DNA of 64,000 nucleotides, taken from contig MWCO01000012.1 in the NCBI GenBank assembly GCA_002070115.1, positions 1-64,000 on the forward strand, in the 5' to 3' direction. The position numbers and the translations under genes were made by a program. This DNA comes from Deltaproteobacteria bacterium ADurb.Bin207. Its GTDB lineage: Bacteria > Myxococcota_A > Polyangia > Polyangiales > Polyangiaceae. The notes under the pieces were generated by a model. That model did not search any database and was not told where the DNA came from. It saw nothing but the letters and a program-made list of their open reading frames with translations. Below, in pieces: positions 9,293 through 18,549 of this stretch (position 1 is the stretch's first letter; each line of letters opens with the position of its first letter).

Positions 9293-9320
9293 AAAAAGGG
9301 CCGGATATAGGACCGACCCT
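9293..9320 (-). terminator. Intrinsic terminator of the M20 peptidase gene
   Basis: Read on the minus strand, AGGG-T-CGG pairs with CCG-G-CCCT (one internal mismatch, 8-nt loop) and is followed directly by a run of five T. It lies 20 bp past the stop of the minus-strand gene. The plus-strand operon that converges here has no T-run after the same hairpin. Confidence 0.6.
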
Positions 9321-9340
9321 CCTTAGGCACACACGTAAGA

Positions 9341-10543
9341 TTACTTGGCCAGGCGACGCGCCAAGGTTTGAGGAATCAACGCTGCCCCAGCGACCGCATC
9401 GACCAGGTCCGCGACGTTGATGTATTCGTCCGTCGTATGGGCCAGTTCTTCCAGTCCAGGAGCAAATCCGATGGTGGGGATACCCAAGCGTCCCATGGTA
9501 GCCACACCGTTGGTGGAAAACACCCAACGAGATACCTTGGGTTTGGTCCCACGGGCCGCTTCGATGGCTTCGACGGCCGCTTGCACGAGCACGTGTTGCT
9601 CATCGAGCACCCATGTTGGAAAGTACTTGTCTTGCTCTACTTTTTTGCCGGTCCAGGCGGTCGCTTCGTATTGCAAAATCTCCACCTCGGCGTCGCCCAT
9701 GCTTGGTAGCGCACGGATTTCTTCGAGTGCGCTTTCTTTGGTTTCGCCGACCGTGAGGCGACGGTCCAAGTAGATGATCGCCGCGTTGGGAACCGAATTG
9801 AGGGAAGCAGTTTTCACGTCCATGAACGAAGCGGTGATGGTTCCCTTGCCCAAGAAATCGTCGTGGGCGAGTCGATCATTGAGTTTTTCGATATCGAGCA
9901 GAATACGAGCTGCCTTGTACAAGGCGCTCACACCTTTTTCGCAATGGGCCGCGTGCGCCGAACGCCCTTTGATCGTGATGATCATCTCCACGCGTCCACG
10001 GTGCCCGCGATAGACGTTGAGGTCCGTCGGCTCTCCCAGCACCACGTAATCCGGGCGAATTCCCTCGTTCTGAATGAGATGCAGTTGCGTCAACCCATCA
10101 CAATCCTCTTCGATGGCGGAGCCCACCACCCACACCGTACATTGGTCTCCGAGTCCAAGTTCCTTGATGATCTTGGCAGCGTAGACCGTGCTTGCCATCG
10201 CCGCTTTTTCATCGACGACACCGCGGCCCCAAATTTTTCCGTTTTCAAGCTTTGGATCGAAAGGATCTCGTCCCTTCCAAGAGGCAGGATCGCCCACGCC
10301 TACGGTATCGATATGGTTGTCGAACATGATCTTCACAGGGCCATTGCCCATGCGACCGATCACATTGCCCACCGCATCGATTCGGACCTCATCGAAGCCG
10401 ACGGTTTCCATTTCTTTGGCGATACGTTTGACGACATTCTCCTCTTGGGTGGAGAAGGAAGGAATGGCAACGATGTCCCGAAGAAACTGCACGACAGCAG
10501 CTTCATCGCGTTTCGCAAGCTCTCGAACCTTATCCGCGTTCAT
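9341..10543 (-). CDS. M20 family metallopeptidase/deacylase, YgeY-like
   Basis: A 400-aa M20 hydrolase, closest in pattern to the YgeY/selenium-metabolism-linked hydrolases. Zinc ligands and catalytic residues are His77 and Asp79 (DNHIDTV), Asp111 (GRGVVDEKA), the Glu145-Glu146 pair (SAIEED) and a C-terminal HTTDEYI. I chose the ATG at 10543 because GAGGTGA stands 7 nt upstream and the protein then begins MNADKVRELAK, as in the family; the frame stays open upstream to 10786 but reads poorly. M20 enzymes cleave small peptides or acyl-amino acids; the substrate is not evident. Nothing nearby supports a selenium pathway. Confidence 0.85.
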   Translation of the reverse strand: MNADKVRELAKRDEAAVVQFLRDIVAIPSFSTQEENVVKRIAKEMETVGFDEVRIDAVGNVIGRMGNGPVKIMFDNHIDTVGVGDPASWKGRDPFDPKLENGKIWGRGVVDEKAAMASTVYAAKIIKELGLGDQCTVWVVGSAIEEDCDGLTQLHLIQNEGIRPDYVVLGEPTDLNVYRGHRGRVEMIITIKGRSAHAAHCEKGVSALYKAARILLDIEKLNDRLAHDDFLGKGTITASFMDVKTASLNSVPNAAIIYLDRRLTVGETKESALEEIRALPSMGDAEVEILQYEATAWTGKKVEQDKYFPTWVLDEQHVLVQAAVEAIEAARGTKPKVSRWVFSTNGVATMGRLGIPTIGFAPGLEELAHTTDEYINVADLVDAVAGAALIPQTLARRLAK

Positions 10544-10796
10544 CTGATTCACCTCACACATAACCATGGACTCATCGTCCATTTCTCGCTTGTACTCGGA
10601 GAGCCACCTGGCTCGACCGGCGAAACAACGGTTCGCGCGGCCCCAGAAGACCATGGTCTCCAAGCTTCCGTTCGTCAGGAATACGCCGAACACCACGTTC
10701 GGCTCCGGCCCGGTCTTGTACACGCAAGCGAGCGAAATCACAACGGATCGATTGGTCTTCCCCCCTGCCGAAAAACGGTGAAGCAATTGAATTTGT

Positions 10797-11723
10797 TCAC
10801 CATTTAGGCCAAATCATGAGACTCAAGAAGACGAAAGCGCCATAGACGGCATGGACTTTGGCAGTTCGTTCCACGACCATGCGTTTGCCGAGTTCCAGAC
10901 CATCGGTGCTGGTCACGAGATCTCGCAATACCCCCACCGCGGGCACCATGGCGGCGAGTCCCAAAACCACGGACCAGGGCGTCACACCAGTCAGGACGAT
11001 CCCCAACGTGACCGCAAACGCCAAGACAAAAAGCATCATGACATACCGTCGGGCCCAGCGGATCCCCATGACGTGAGCCAGCGTTCGAATGCCCGCTTCG
11101 GCATCGTCGTGGAAGTCACGAACGTTGTTGGCCGCAAGAATCGCTGTCACGAGCAGGCCAAGAGGCACGGAAGCGGCCAGTGCCCGCAACAACACGCTCG
11201 CTTCGGTGACGCCCGTGAGTGCGTACAAGGAAAAGACCACGAGCAGGGGGCCCATCAGAGCAAATACTCCCAGATCCCCGAGAGCTTTGTACTTGTACCC
11301 GGGGCCGGCGGTGTAGGCATACCCACCCAATGCGCCCAACAAGCCCATGACGAGCACGGGCCAGCCCCGTACCATGATCACAGGAATGCCAACCAGGGCT
11401 GCCAACACCAAAAAACCCATGCCCACACGAAACACGGACTTGGGATCAAGCGCTCCGTTGGTCAACATCCCGCTACCGCCGGTCGTGCCCGGCCGGTCCA
11501 CGCCTTTCCATAAGTCCACGGCATCATTGATTAAATTCGTTCCCAGGTGCAACGACAGGGCCGTGGCCACAACCAAGCCCGCAAACCATGGGGAAACGTC
11601 GAGGTCCAGAGCCCGCGCCAATCCCACCGCGAGTAGCACGGGCATCACCGATGCGGTCAATGAATAGGCCCGAAGCGCCAACAACCACGCATGGAGTCCC
11701 GTGGGCACCGTTATTTCTTTCAT
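10797..11723 (-). CDS. menA: 1,4-dihydroxy-2-naphthoate polyprenyltransferase (UbiA family)
   Basis: MenA joins a polyprenyl chain to dihydroxynaphthoate in menaquinone synthesis, in the inner membrane. The 308-aa protein has about eight membrane helices and both UbiA Asp motifs: NLINDAVDLWKGVD in the N-half and NNVRDFHDDAEAG in the C-half, plus GYKYKALGDLGVF typical of MenA. The ATG at 11723 is preceded by AAGGG and overlaps the stop of the prenyl synthase gene as ATGA, so the two enzymes that make and use the polyprenyl diphosphate are translationally coupled. A TTG 18 bp upstream is less likely as start. Confidence 0.93.
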   Translation of the reverse strand: MKEITVPTGLHAWLLALRAYSLTASVMPVLLAVGLARALDLDVSPWFAGLVVATALSLHLGTNLINDAVDLWKGVDRPGTTGGSGMLTNGALDPKSVFRVGMGFLVLAALVGIPVIMVRGWPVLVMGLLGALGGYAYTAGPGYKYKALGDLGVFALMGPLLVVFSLYALTGVTEASVLLRALAASVPLGLLVTAILAANNVRDFHDDAEAGIRTLAHVMGIRWARRYVMMLFVLAFAVTLGIVLTGVTPWSVVLGLAAMVPAVGVLRDLVTSTDGLELGKRMVVERTAKVHAVYGAFVFLSLMIWPKW

Positions 11724-12829
11724 GGCAATTCCCTTTTGCAATCCTGGACGTCATGCTGTCCCGCCGATCGCCACACGAGCAGTTCGACGAGGGTTTCGAG
11801 CGCACGACGTTCGGTCGAGGGCTGGAGTTCGAGCAAGGCGTCGAGCGAGCGGTTGCCGTAGGAACGAACCAGGTTGCGGCAACGGTCGAGCACACCCGGC
11901 TGATGAGCTATTTCGAGCAACCGGTGGCAGATCCAGGGGGGCAAGGGTTCTTGGGGTGTGGCGCTTCGATGGTCGGAAATGGCAATCCGCAAGGCGGGGT
12001 CGCGGTTGAGCACATCGGATACGGGCAGAGTCACCGAACCGGTCGAAAGGTCTTGCCCCACGGCTTTGCCAATGGCTTCAGGTGTGGAACATAAGTCGAG
12101 CAGGTCGTCGTCGAGTTGAAAGGCGAGTCCGGCCGCGCAGGCGAATTGCCGGAGATGATCGAGGATAGGCTGGGAAGCACCTGCTAAAAACGCGCCTCCT
12201 ACGGCACCCAATACGAAAAGGGATGCCGTTTTTCGATGCGCGATTCGCTCGAAGGTATCGATATCCATCTCGAGCTTTCCCCGACGTTCGAGTTGTTCGA
12301 CTTCTCCCATCACGAGTTCCTGCAGAGTCTGCACCGTCATCCTATCCAAAAACGGTTTGCCCAGGGCGTTGATGACATTGAGCGCACGCACCATCAGCAA
12401 GTCCCCGCCGATGACGGAAACAGGGTTCCCCCAAAGCATTCTTGCCGTGGGTTTGCCTCGTCGCAACGGGGCCTCATCGATCACGTCATCATGAAGGAGC
12501 GTGGCCGTATGAAGCATTTCTACGGCTGCAGCGAATCCAAGGACCTGGTCGGAACGAATATCGGCTCCGCAAACGAGTCGGGTAGCCAACAGAACGATCG
12601 AGGGGCGCATTCTTTTTCCGCCGGCGCGAATCAAGTCCGATGCGGCGATGGAGCAACTCGACTCCCGCGCCATGGCGTCTTTCAACCACAACTCGACCGA
12701 TGCCAGTTCGCCATGAACGAGTCGTGTCACATCGTCGAGGCGAGGTGTCGCGTGCTTCGCTCCGGGATTGCGTCTGGAGATCGAGGAGAGGTGTTCGATG
12801 GCCGTGGTGGGATCGAAGGAGGTCGCCAT
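11720..12829 (-). CDS. ispB: Trans-polyprenyl diphosphate synthase
   Basis: This 369-aa enzyme extends farnesyl or geranylgeranyl diphosphate with isopentenyl diphosphate to make the quinone side chain. Both aspartate-rich motifs are intact: DDVID at 114-118, followed by EAPLRRGKPT, and FQLDDDLLD at 238-245. GGKRMRP at 71-76 binds IPP. An N-terminal extension of about 30 residues precedes the family core. Chain length (C35 to C45) cannot be read safely. It overlaps menA by 4 bp, tying it to menaquinone. The AT-rich stretch just upstream (12843-12870) may hold the promoter. Confidence 0.93.
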   Translation of the reverse strand: MATSFDPTTAIEHLSSISRRNPGAKHATPRLDDVTRLVHGELASVELWLKDAMARESSCSIAASDLIRAGGKRMRPSIVLLATRLVCGADIRSDQVLGFAAAVEMLHTATLLHDDVIDEAPLRRGKPTARMLWGNPVSVIGGDLLMVRALNVINALGKPFLDRMTVQTLQELVMGEVEQLERRGKLEMDIDTFERIAHRKTASLFVLGAVGGAFLAGASQPILDHLRQFACAAGLAFQLDDDLLDLCSTPEAIGKAVGQDLSTGSVTLPVSDVLNRDPALRIAISDHRSATPQEPLPPWICHRLLEIAHQPGVLDRCRNLVRSYGNRSLDALLELQPSTERRALETLVELLVWRSAGQHDVQDCKRELP

Positions 12830-13082
12830 GCGCCAAAACTTTCATAAATTATTGAAACTTGTAAGATGAAAGAAGCGCTTACTTTCGTTTTCTTCGTCGT
12901 GGCCGTCGAAAGGCGGGTGCTGTGAGTCTATGCGGCGGGATGGTATGGCTGCGGGGAAGAAGCAGCGAGACGGCTGGGGGTATGGGTGGCGACCGCCGCT
13001 TTTCGGGGTGGCGGCCGCCAGTCATAGATAATCCATTGAAATATAAACTAATTTTTATAGCCCAGCGCAGAAAAGGCGGTCC

Positions 13083-13925
13083 ATGGGGTGGCGGAGCGTC
13101 AGGGGTGTCAGCAGCCAATCTCTTGAAAAATCAACGGATTACGTTGGCCCGGGGGATGCATTGCACCAGGGAATGCGCTGTAGAAAAACCAATCATCACG
13201 TTTCTTGGTCAACGTCGCCATTTCATCCGAGTCTGGTATCGGACGAGGAATTGGTGGCCTGCTTGCTTGCTTTGCGCCCGGGGGGGGGTTCGCGCCAACG
13301 GGCGGCTACTTTGTTGAAGCAGGTGGGGGGATTGGCGGGTTTGGCGCGGATCGGGCCTTGTTATGCCCCAATGACGGGAGTGACCGCGAATCAGGTTTAT
13401 CGTTTGGCGGCGGCTCTCGAGCTTGGATTACGCTGTGCGGAGCCGAGTCTCACGCCCACGTCGGTGGTTACTTGCGCGGAAGATATCGTGGCGATACTGG
13501 GTCCTCGTTTCCGGCTTTTGCAGCACGAGCAGGTGTGGTTGTTGGGCATGAATGCGCGAAACGTGGTGACGTCCCGATGGCAAGTAGCGAAAGGGGGGCA
13601 GCATGGCTGCGCGCTTCTCGCTCGCGACGTATTGCGTGTGGCCGTGCAGGCGGGGGCGCAATGTTTCGTTCTTGCGCACAATCATCCTGGAGGGGATCCA
13701 AGACCGAGTGTGGAGGACGTAACGTTGACGGAAAAGCTGGCGGTAGCGGCGTTATGTATTGGGATCCCGCTTCTGGATCATGTGATCGTGGCACAAGGGG
13801 GTCATGTGTCGATGTTGCAGATGGGATTGATTCCGGAAGTGGAGCAGGAGGCAACCCGCGGTGCCGTTCCGCGCCATGCATCTTTTCGGATGGATCATGA
13901 CGAATCCGTGCATGGGGCCGATTGA
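13083..13925 (+). CDS. radC: RadC/JAB-domain protein
   Basis: A 280-aa protein with a C-terminal RadC/MPN (JAMM) domain. The metalloprotease-like motif is complete: His199, His201, Ser209 and Asp212 in HNHPGGDPRPSVED. The N-terminal helix-hairpin-helix region (about 52-115) is shorter and more divergent than in Escherichia coli RadC, and the first 50 residues do not resemble the family, so the start may lie downstream (for example ATG at 13173). RadC proteins lack a settled biochemical role; some occur on mobile DNA, but no mobile signals are seen here. The following unknown gene begins 35 bp later. Confidence 0.8.
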   Translation: MGWRSVRGVSSQSLEKSTDYVGPGDALHQGMRCRKTNHHVSWSTSPFHPSLVSDEELVACLLALRPGGGSRQRAATLLKQVGGLAGLARIGPCYAPMTGVTANQVYRLAAALELGLRCAEPSLTPTSVVTCAEDIVAILGPRFRLLQHEQVWLLGMNARNVVTSRWQVAKGGQHGCALLARDVLRVAVQAGAQCFVLAHNHPGGDPRPSVEDVTLTEKLAVAALCIGIPLLDHVIVAQGGHVSMLQMGLIPEVEQEATRGAVPRHASFRMDHDESVHGAD

Positions 13926-13960
13926 CGTCGCGGATACAGATTTCCATACGCTATGGAAGG

Positions 13961-14656
13961 ATGAGTCCGAACGATTCAGAGTATCGCTTTTCACGGGACT
14001 TGCCGCAGAGCAGGCGTGGCAATCCTCGTGGGCAGAGCCCGGATAGTGAGCGACGATCACCGGTATCGTTTCGGACCTCGGCGTTGGCGTTTTTGGATGG
14101 GGCGCTCGAGCGATGGGGAATCCACCACTTGGTGACGTGGATGGATCAGTGTTTGATTCGTCCGGGCCGATTGCTGACGCGCCACCCTTTTCCTCGGGTG
14201 ACGGTGTGGGAGCGCGGACTTGGGGAATTGAGTTATGGTAATCTCAGTGGCCACGCGGATCCAGCGTTGTATTTGCCCCATGGCAAGGCATCGACGCTCA
14301 TCGATGCGACGCGGGCCCGAGTCTTCGACACGCTGTCGGGATTGCATGATGGCACACCAGACGACAGGTTCGTGCAAGCGGCCATCTACGACGGTCGGGT
14401 GGTTCGGCGTCGTCAACCCAGCGGGCAGCGGAGTTGGGAAGTGATGCTGACGGAACGTCATTCGCTGAGCGATCAAATTCTTGCCCTGCTGTCCGCGGAT
14501 TTTCTCGATCACCGGCAGGACTATGAGCATGACTTAGTTTTGTGCGGCGTTTGCAAGCGAATCGAGTTCTGGCCCGAGCGTCTGTCACGGCGAGCCTGTC
14601 ATCAGCATCCGGAAGAACTGTTCAGCGTTGCTCATCGAAAGACTGGCTCCCCGTAA
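13961..14656 (+). CDS. Unknown protein with a C-terminal Cys/His cluster
   Basis: A 231-aa protein without a family I recognise. The N-terminal 40 residues are basic and polar. The middle carries aromatic segments (VTWMDQCL, FPRVTVWERGLGELSYG). Near the C-terminus CGVC, about 15 residues, then CHQH could form a zinc ribbon-like site. The frame is also open from a TTG at 13922 that overlaps the radC stop; I prefer the ATG at 13961, though GGAAGG sits too close for an ideal ribosome-binding site. Same orientation and small spacing suggest co-transcription with radC. Confidence 0.6.
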   Translation: MSPNDSEYRFSRDLPQSRRGNPRGQSPDSERRSPVSFRTSALAFLDGALERWGIHHLVTWMDQCLIRPGRLLTRHPFPRVTVWERGLGELSYGNLSGHADPALYLPHGKASTLIDATRARVFDTLSGLHDGTPDDRFVQAAIYDGRVVRRRQPSGQRSWEVMLTERHSLSDQILALLSADFLDHRQDYEHDLVLCGVCKRIEFWPERLSRRACHQHPEELFSVAHRKTGSP

Positions 14657-14706
14657 CGAGGTCGTGAGAGACTGAGAATAAAACAGTTCAAGGAGTGACA
14701 GACGAG

Positions 14707-14946
14707 ATGATCAAAGGTGTGGTCACGATCGATCCGCTCTATGCTTCACGAAGGAGGCAGAAGCAGATCGCCGAGGTATTGGAAGCTCACGGTTTTCGGT
14801 GTGAGTTGCGGGAGCGTTTCGACAGGCTACATATCGTGGCTTTTGAGATCGAGGCGTTGCCAGGAGATCCGAACGAAGAGATCTATCGCATCGTTCATGA
14901 GTCGAACGGATGGCATGAGAAAGACTGTAAGATTCGGATTTTATAA
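14707..14946 (+). CDS. Small conserved-looking protein, unknown function
   Basis: A 79-aa protein starting MIKGVVTIDPLYASRRRQKQ. AAGGAG at 14690-14695 lies about 11 nt before the ATG at 14707; a GTG at 14695 overlaps that site and is a poorer start. The sequence alternates strand-like and helix-like segments, compatible with a compact alpha/beta fold, and ends in a CKIRIL strand. No catalytic motif is visible. It may be the last gene after radC, 50 bp downstream of the preceding gene. The gap to the next gene (14947-15138) shows nothing convincing. Confidence 0.55.
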   Translation: MIKGVVTIDPLYASRRRQKQIAEVLEAHGFRCELRERFDRLHIVAFEIEALPGDPNEEIYRIVHESNGWHEKDCKIRIL

Positions 14947-15138
14947 GCTATTTTACGATTCGGAAACCTGAAGAGACGTCTAGCGAGCAGCCTGGGAAGC
15001 CATGCGTTCGGGGTGAAGGTAAGGAATGTCTTGCCATGAGTGCGAAGCCGTTTGGCAAGTGCAAAGGGGGATGATGCGGTTCGATAGGCGTATTCGAAAA
15101 AGGCCATTGTCGGCAGGCATCTGGCCTCGGACGATCCG

Positions 15139-16995
15139 TTAGCGCAAGCGACTCGTTTGGGAGTTGAGCAGGAAGCGCAACAGGTCGGCGAAGTCTCCCG
15201 AAGCGGAGGGCAGAGCATCACGAGCGGCTTGGATCAACCTTGGCCCGCAGGATCTGATCCATGAGTCAATGAGGGAGCGTTCGGAGGAACCGACTTGTTG
15301 AAGCACGGAAAGCATGAATTCTGCAGCCTCTTCGGTATCCACCATGGCGAGGGCAGCCAGGGCGGCCTGTTGGGCAGACAGGTCGGTGGACTCGCGATAA
15401 ATCCGCGCCAGGGGGTCAAATGCATGGGGAAAACGAAGCTGGCGAATGGCGTTCCAGGCTTGGGTTCGAACAGTAAGCTCAGGGTCCAATAACGCACGTC
15501 GCAGCGTGATGAAGGATCGTTTGAATAGGAAACGACCAAGCGCTTTGATAACGGCGGCGCGGATTTCGGGTTCGGGTCGACGATACATTTTTTCGAGAGG
15601 TGCGATGGTTGCATACAGCTCGGTTTGAGCGAGGTTTTCGGTAACCTGAAGCCACGCCCCGATGGGTGCATGAGGAGCCATTTCGCATGGCAACGCGGTC
15701 ATTCGTGCAACCATGGCGCGACGTCGGATGACTTCGGACCATGTGGCTCGATCGAGCATGACATCGGCACACACTTCCGAAACGACTCCCCTTTGCTCCC
15801 ATTCGATCACGTCGACATGCCAAACGTCGGGGAATTCCGAATCCCCACGGACGGCATTGGGTAATTGACCCAAGTCGATCGAGGTATCCTGTGCATTTTG
15901 ATAGCGTTGGGCCGCTCGGGCATAATGGTTCCGTCGTGATGGCTCGAGGGGAAGGTGAGCCAGTTCCACATAAACATTGCCCGCGAGTTTGAACTGGCCG
16001 AGTTCGGCGTAGGACAAGACCGCGGCAAGCAGTGCGTTTTCGGCAATTTCAGGCCCCTGTCCGCGCTGAACGACGGTCGTTGCAAGCTCACGCCACATGC
16101 CTGCTTGGTCGATGATTGCCCGGTTGGCGAGGGGAAGGAGCCCTTGACGGCGGGCGTAGTCTGCCATTTCCCGGCAGAGGGTGGCGGCAGCGGCGATCTC
16201 CGAGCGTTCTCGTAAGAACTGGATCGCGGCTTGGTATTCTTTCAAGGCATAGGTTCGGAGATGGTCCTCTCGAAGGATACGCGTAAGGTTCACATATCCT
16301 TCGAGCACATGCTCGATGGTTTCCGTCTCTCGTCCAATGGCGACCAGGACTTGGTAACAATCAAAAGCGCGTTCCCGTTGTCCTAGCTGTTCAAATCGGT
16401 CCGCGGCTTCTTCCAACAAATGAACCGAGGTTACCGTCGCCGCCTGCGCTTCTTTCTGGTTACCATCGCGTTTGGCAGTTCTTGCGAGGTTGAAGTACGC
16501 GAGTCCCGCGGCGTAGATATCATCCTCATCATGCAAGGCAATGGTGTGGCAGAGTCGAAGCCATAAGGGATGAGCGTCACGGAACAAACCAGCTCGTTCC
16601 AGGTTGACGGCTGCTTGTGCGAGGCAACCTACGGACTCGAACTCCCGCGCGGCGTGGGCGAAGAGTTCGGCTCTGCGGCTGTTTCCCGATGGCCATCGCA
16701 ACGCTTGCGCGATGTACGTTCGAGCCCGATCTTCAGCGGTTACTCTGGGCATCAATGACTCTGCGAGTCGATCGTCGTCCAGGTACCACGCGCATGTGAT
16801 AGCCCTGCGGGCATCACCCAGGCGGCCGAAAACATCGACGAGGTGTCTTAGCGCGAGGATGTAGTCCTGATCCGTGACGTACGTTTGATTGAGCGATTGA
16901 AGGAGTATTTCAAGGGCTGCGCTTAAATTTCCGACTCTGATATCGTGCTGGGCCTGCGCGATCGTACGGGCAACATCGGGATCTCCACCTATCAT
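15139..16995 (-). CDS. TPR/HEAT-repeat scaffold protein
   Basis: A 618-aa cytoplasmic protein without signal peptide. About residues 1-400 are helical TPR-like pairs (for example GNLSAALEILLQSLNQ, LAQAAVNLERAGLFRDA, ELGQFKLAGNVYVELAHL). Residues 460-610 read as HEAT-like repeats (EIRAAVIKALGRFL, LTVRTQAWNAIRQL, SAQQAALAALAMVD). Such proteins bind partners. Its ATG overlaps the stop of the VWA-protein gene as ATGA, so the two are translationally coupled and likely form a complex. It belongs to a larger cluster with a PP2C phosphatase and an OmpA-like lipoprotein. Confidence 0.75.
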   Translation of the reverse strand: MIGGDPDVARTIAQAQHDIRVGNLSAALEILLQSLNQTYVTDQDYILALRHLVDVFGRLGDARRAITCAWYLDDDRLAESLMPRVTAEDRARTYIAQALRWPSGNSRRAELFAHAAREFESVGCLAQAAVNLERAGLFRDAHPLWLRLCHTIALHDEDDIYAAGLAYFNLARTAKRDGNQKEAQAATVTSVHLLEEAADRFEQLGQRERAFDCYQVLVAIGRETETIEHVLEGYVNLTRILREDHLRTYALKEYQAAIQFLRERSEIAAAATLCREMADYARRQGLLPLANRAIIDQAGMWRELATTVVQRGQGPEIAENALLAAVLSYAELGQFKLAGNVYVELAHLPLEPSRRNHYARAAQRYQNAQDTSIDLGQLPNAVRGDSEFPDVWHVDVIEWEQRGVVSEVCADVMLDRATWSEVIRRRAMVARMTALPCEMAPHAPIGAWLQVTENLAQTELYATIAPLEKMYRRPEPEIRAAVIKALGRFLFKRSFITLRRALLDPELTVRTQAWNAIRQLRFPHAFDPLARIYRESTDLSAQQAALAALAMVDTEEAAEFMLSVLQQVGSSERSLIDSWIRSCGPRLIQAARDALPSASGDFADLLRFLLNSQTSRLR

Positions 16996-18476
16996 GACGT
17001 TTCTCCCATCGAGTGAGAGACGGCAACCATTGGTGATTGGGGCGACTGGCTACCGATTTGTCCAAGGATATCTCGGGCTTTTTCGGCGCGTGCTCCTCGA
17101 GAGGCAAGGGTGTCATGGTCCACCACGAAGTGGGCATGGAGCAAGTCGAGGTAATCCAAGTCGAGCGAGCCTCCGGAAGGCAGAATGAACACAATGCCGA
17201 GTTGTGCGATACGAACGAGGTTTTCTACGATTCGTCGTGGGATATACAAGGCCGCGTGGGTAAAAACGTGCAGCACGACATCCCGTTGGTCACGGATTTT
17301 TTCGATGGAAAGAGCCGTGATGAGGTCGGAAAACACGCGTTGGGGATTGCGTCCTCGTTCGCCTTTGAACGAGAGGATGAACGGTGTAGGCAGACGTCCT
17401 GCTCGCGCCGATTGCGGCTCGTACAACCGTGCGTCGAAAAACCGAAGGGAGACGTCTTCTCCTTCGAGCACCAGTTTTTTGGCTGTGGCAAGTGCCATGC
17501 CTCGTGCGAACACTTGGCGCTCTCCGCGCATGGAGGCGGAAGCATCGATGAGAAGGATATGACGACGGCCCGCGGGTTCTCGTTCTGTTTCTTTCGTGTA
17601 ATAAAGGACTTCGTTATCGATGACACGTCGTGTGAAGTCATCGGCGTCCCAGGCAAGCTCGGTGAGAACGAGGTTGTCGATGCTACCGCGGGTGCCAAGG
17701 CCACCGCAGCCGAATCCAGCGCGTTCTGAGGCGCCTGGACGGGTTTTGGACTCCAAGACACTTGGCAGGATATCAAGGGAGAAGTTGACGACATCGTGAG
17801 CTGCGGGTGTAGCCATGGCGGACAACAAGTCGACTTGAAGTCCTGCTTCGGTTCCTGCCTCTGCTCCCAACACGCCAAGCAATTGCAACGTATCCAAATC
17901 CAGCGCGTCGGCAATGGTCAGCAACAGCAATCGCGAATTCGTCAATCGATGCAACGTCTGCAACTCGAAAGACCGATCGAATCGTCGATACAACTCCACA
18001 AGACCATCCTCGATCCTTTCGAACATACTGGCGTCGGGCACGAGATCCGTTGGGTATTTTGGTTTGAACGACGGGTTTGCCGACAACGAAAAGAGTAGTT
18101 TCGACAGCAGGACGCTAACCATATCATCCGAAAGATGCAGAGAAGCGGCACGTCGAGCTGCCTCGCAAGTCGCCATTTCGCGGATCAAGGAAACGTACGT
18201 ATTGGACAAATCATAGCGTTCGGACAATATGCCCAGCAGCATTTGGGGGGCACATCGTGGGCCGATGGCATAATGTTCGCTTCCCGCGGCGAACAACAAT
18301 CCCATGTCATGAATGACAAAGAACGGCAAACGGAGCCCAAGGCGTTCCAAGTCACGGAACCATCGCAATGCACGAAGCGCCAGTGTCGACGAACCTGGGC
18401 GTATGGCAGACAAGGCCAACGATCCCAACACGCCTGAAATGTTGGGAGGCTCCTGATGGGCGGAAGGATGGGACAT
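16992..18476 (-). CDS. VWA-domain protein with intact MIDAS
   Basis: A 494-aa protein. The C-terminal von Willebrand factor A domain starts near 305 with HILLIDASASM; the metal-ion site DxSxS is Asp311, Ser313, Ser315, and later segments (SLRFFDARLY, VLHVFTHAAL, GIVFILPSGG) fit the Rossmann-like fold. The N-terminal 300 residues are helical, with no known domain; a Gly/Cys-rich loop (GFGCGGLGTRGS) precedes the VWA part. CoxE-like and TerY-like VWA proteins work with phosphatases, kinases or MoxR ATPases; here a PP2C gene lies 73 bp upstream. No kinase or MoxR ATPase is adjacent. Confidence 0.8.
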   Translation of the reverse strand: MSHPSAHQEPPNISGVLGSLALSAIRPGSSTLALRALRWFRDLERLGLRLPFFVIHDMGLLFAAGSEHYAIGPRCAPQMLLGILSERYDLSNTYVSLIREMATCEAARRAASLHLSDDMVSVLLSKLLFSLSANPSFKPKYPTDLVPDASMFERIEDGLVELYRRFDRSFELQTLHRLTNSRLLLLTIADALDLDTLQLLGVLGAEAGTEAGLQVDLLSAMATPAAHDVVNFSLDILPSVLESKTRPGASERAGFGCGGLGTRGSIDNLVLTELAWDADDFTRRVIDNEVLYYTKETEREPAGRRHILLIDASASMRGERQVFARGMALATAKKLVLEGEDVSLRFFDARLYEPQSARAGRLPTPFILSFKGERGRNPQRVFSDLITALSIEKIRDQRDVVLHVFTHAALYIPRRIVENLVRIAQLGIVFILPSGGSLDLDYLDLLHAHFVVDHDTLASRGARAEKARDILGQIGSQSPQSPMVAVSHSMGETS

Positions 18477-18549
18477 GGCTGGAGAAGTGTACCGAAAAAC
18501 GCTTCACGACGGTGGTATCAAGCGTTTGATTCTCCAACAAGTCGTACGG

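Noticed and set aside
9863-10807. 314-aa frame opposite the M20 peptidase gene
   Set aside because: The minus strand carries all M20 metal motifs and a good ribosome-binding site; this is its antisense shadow.
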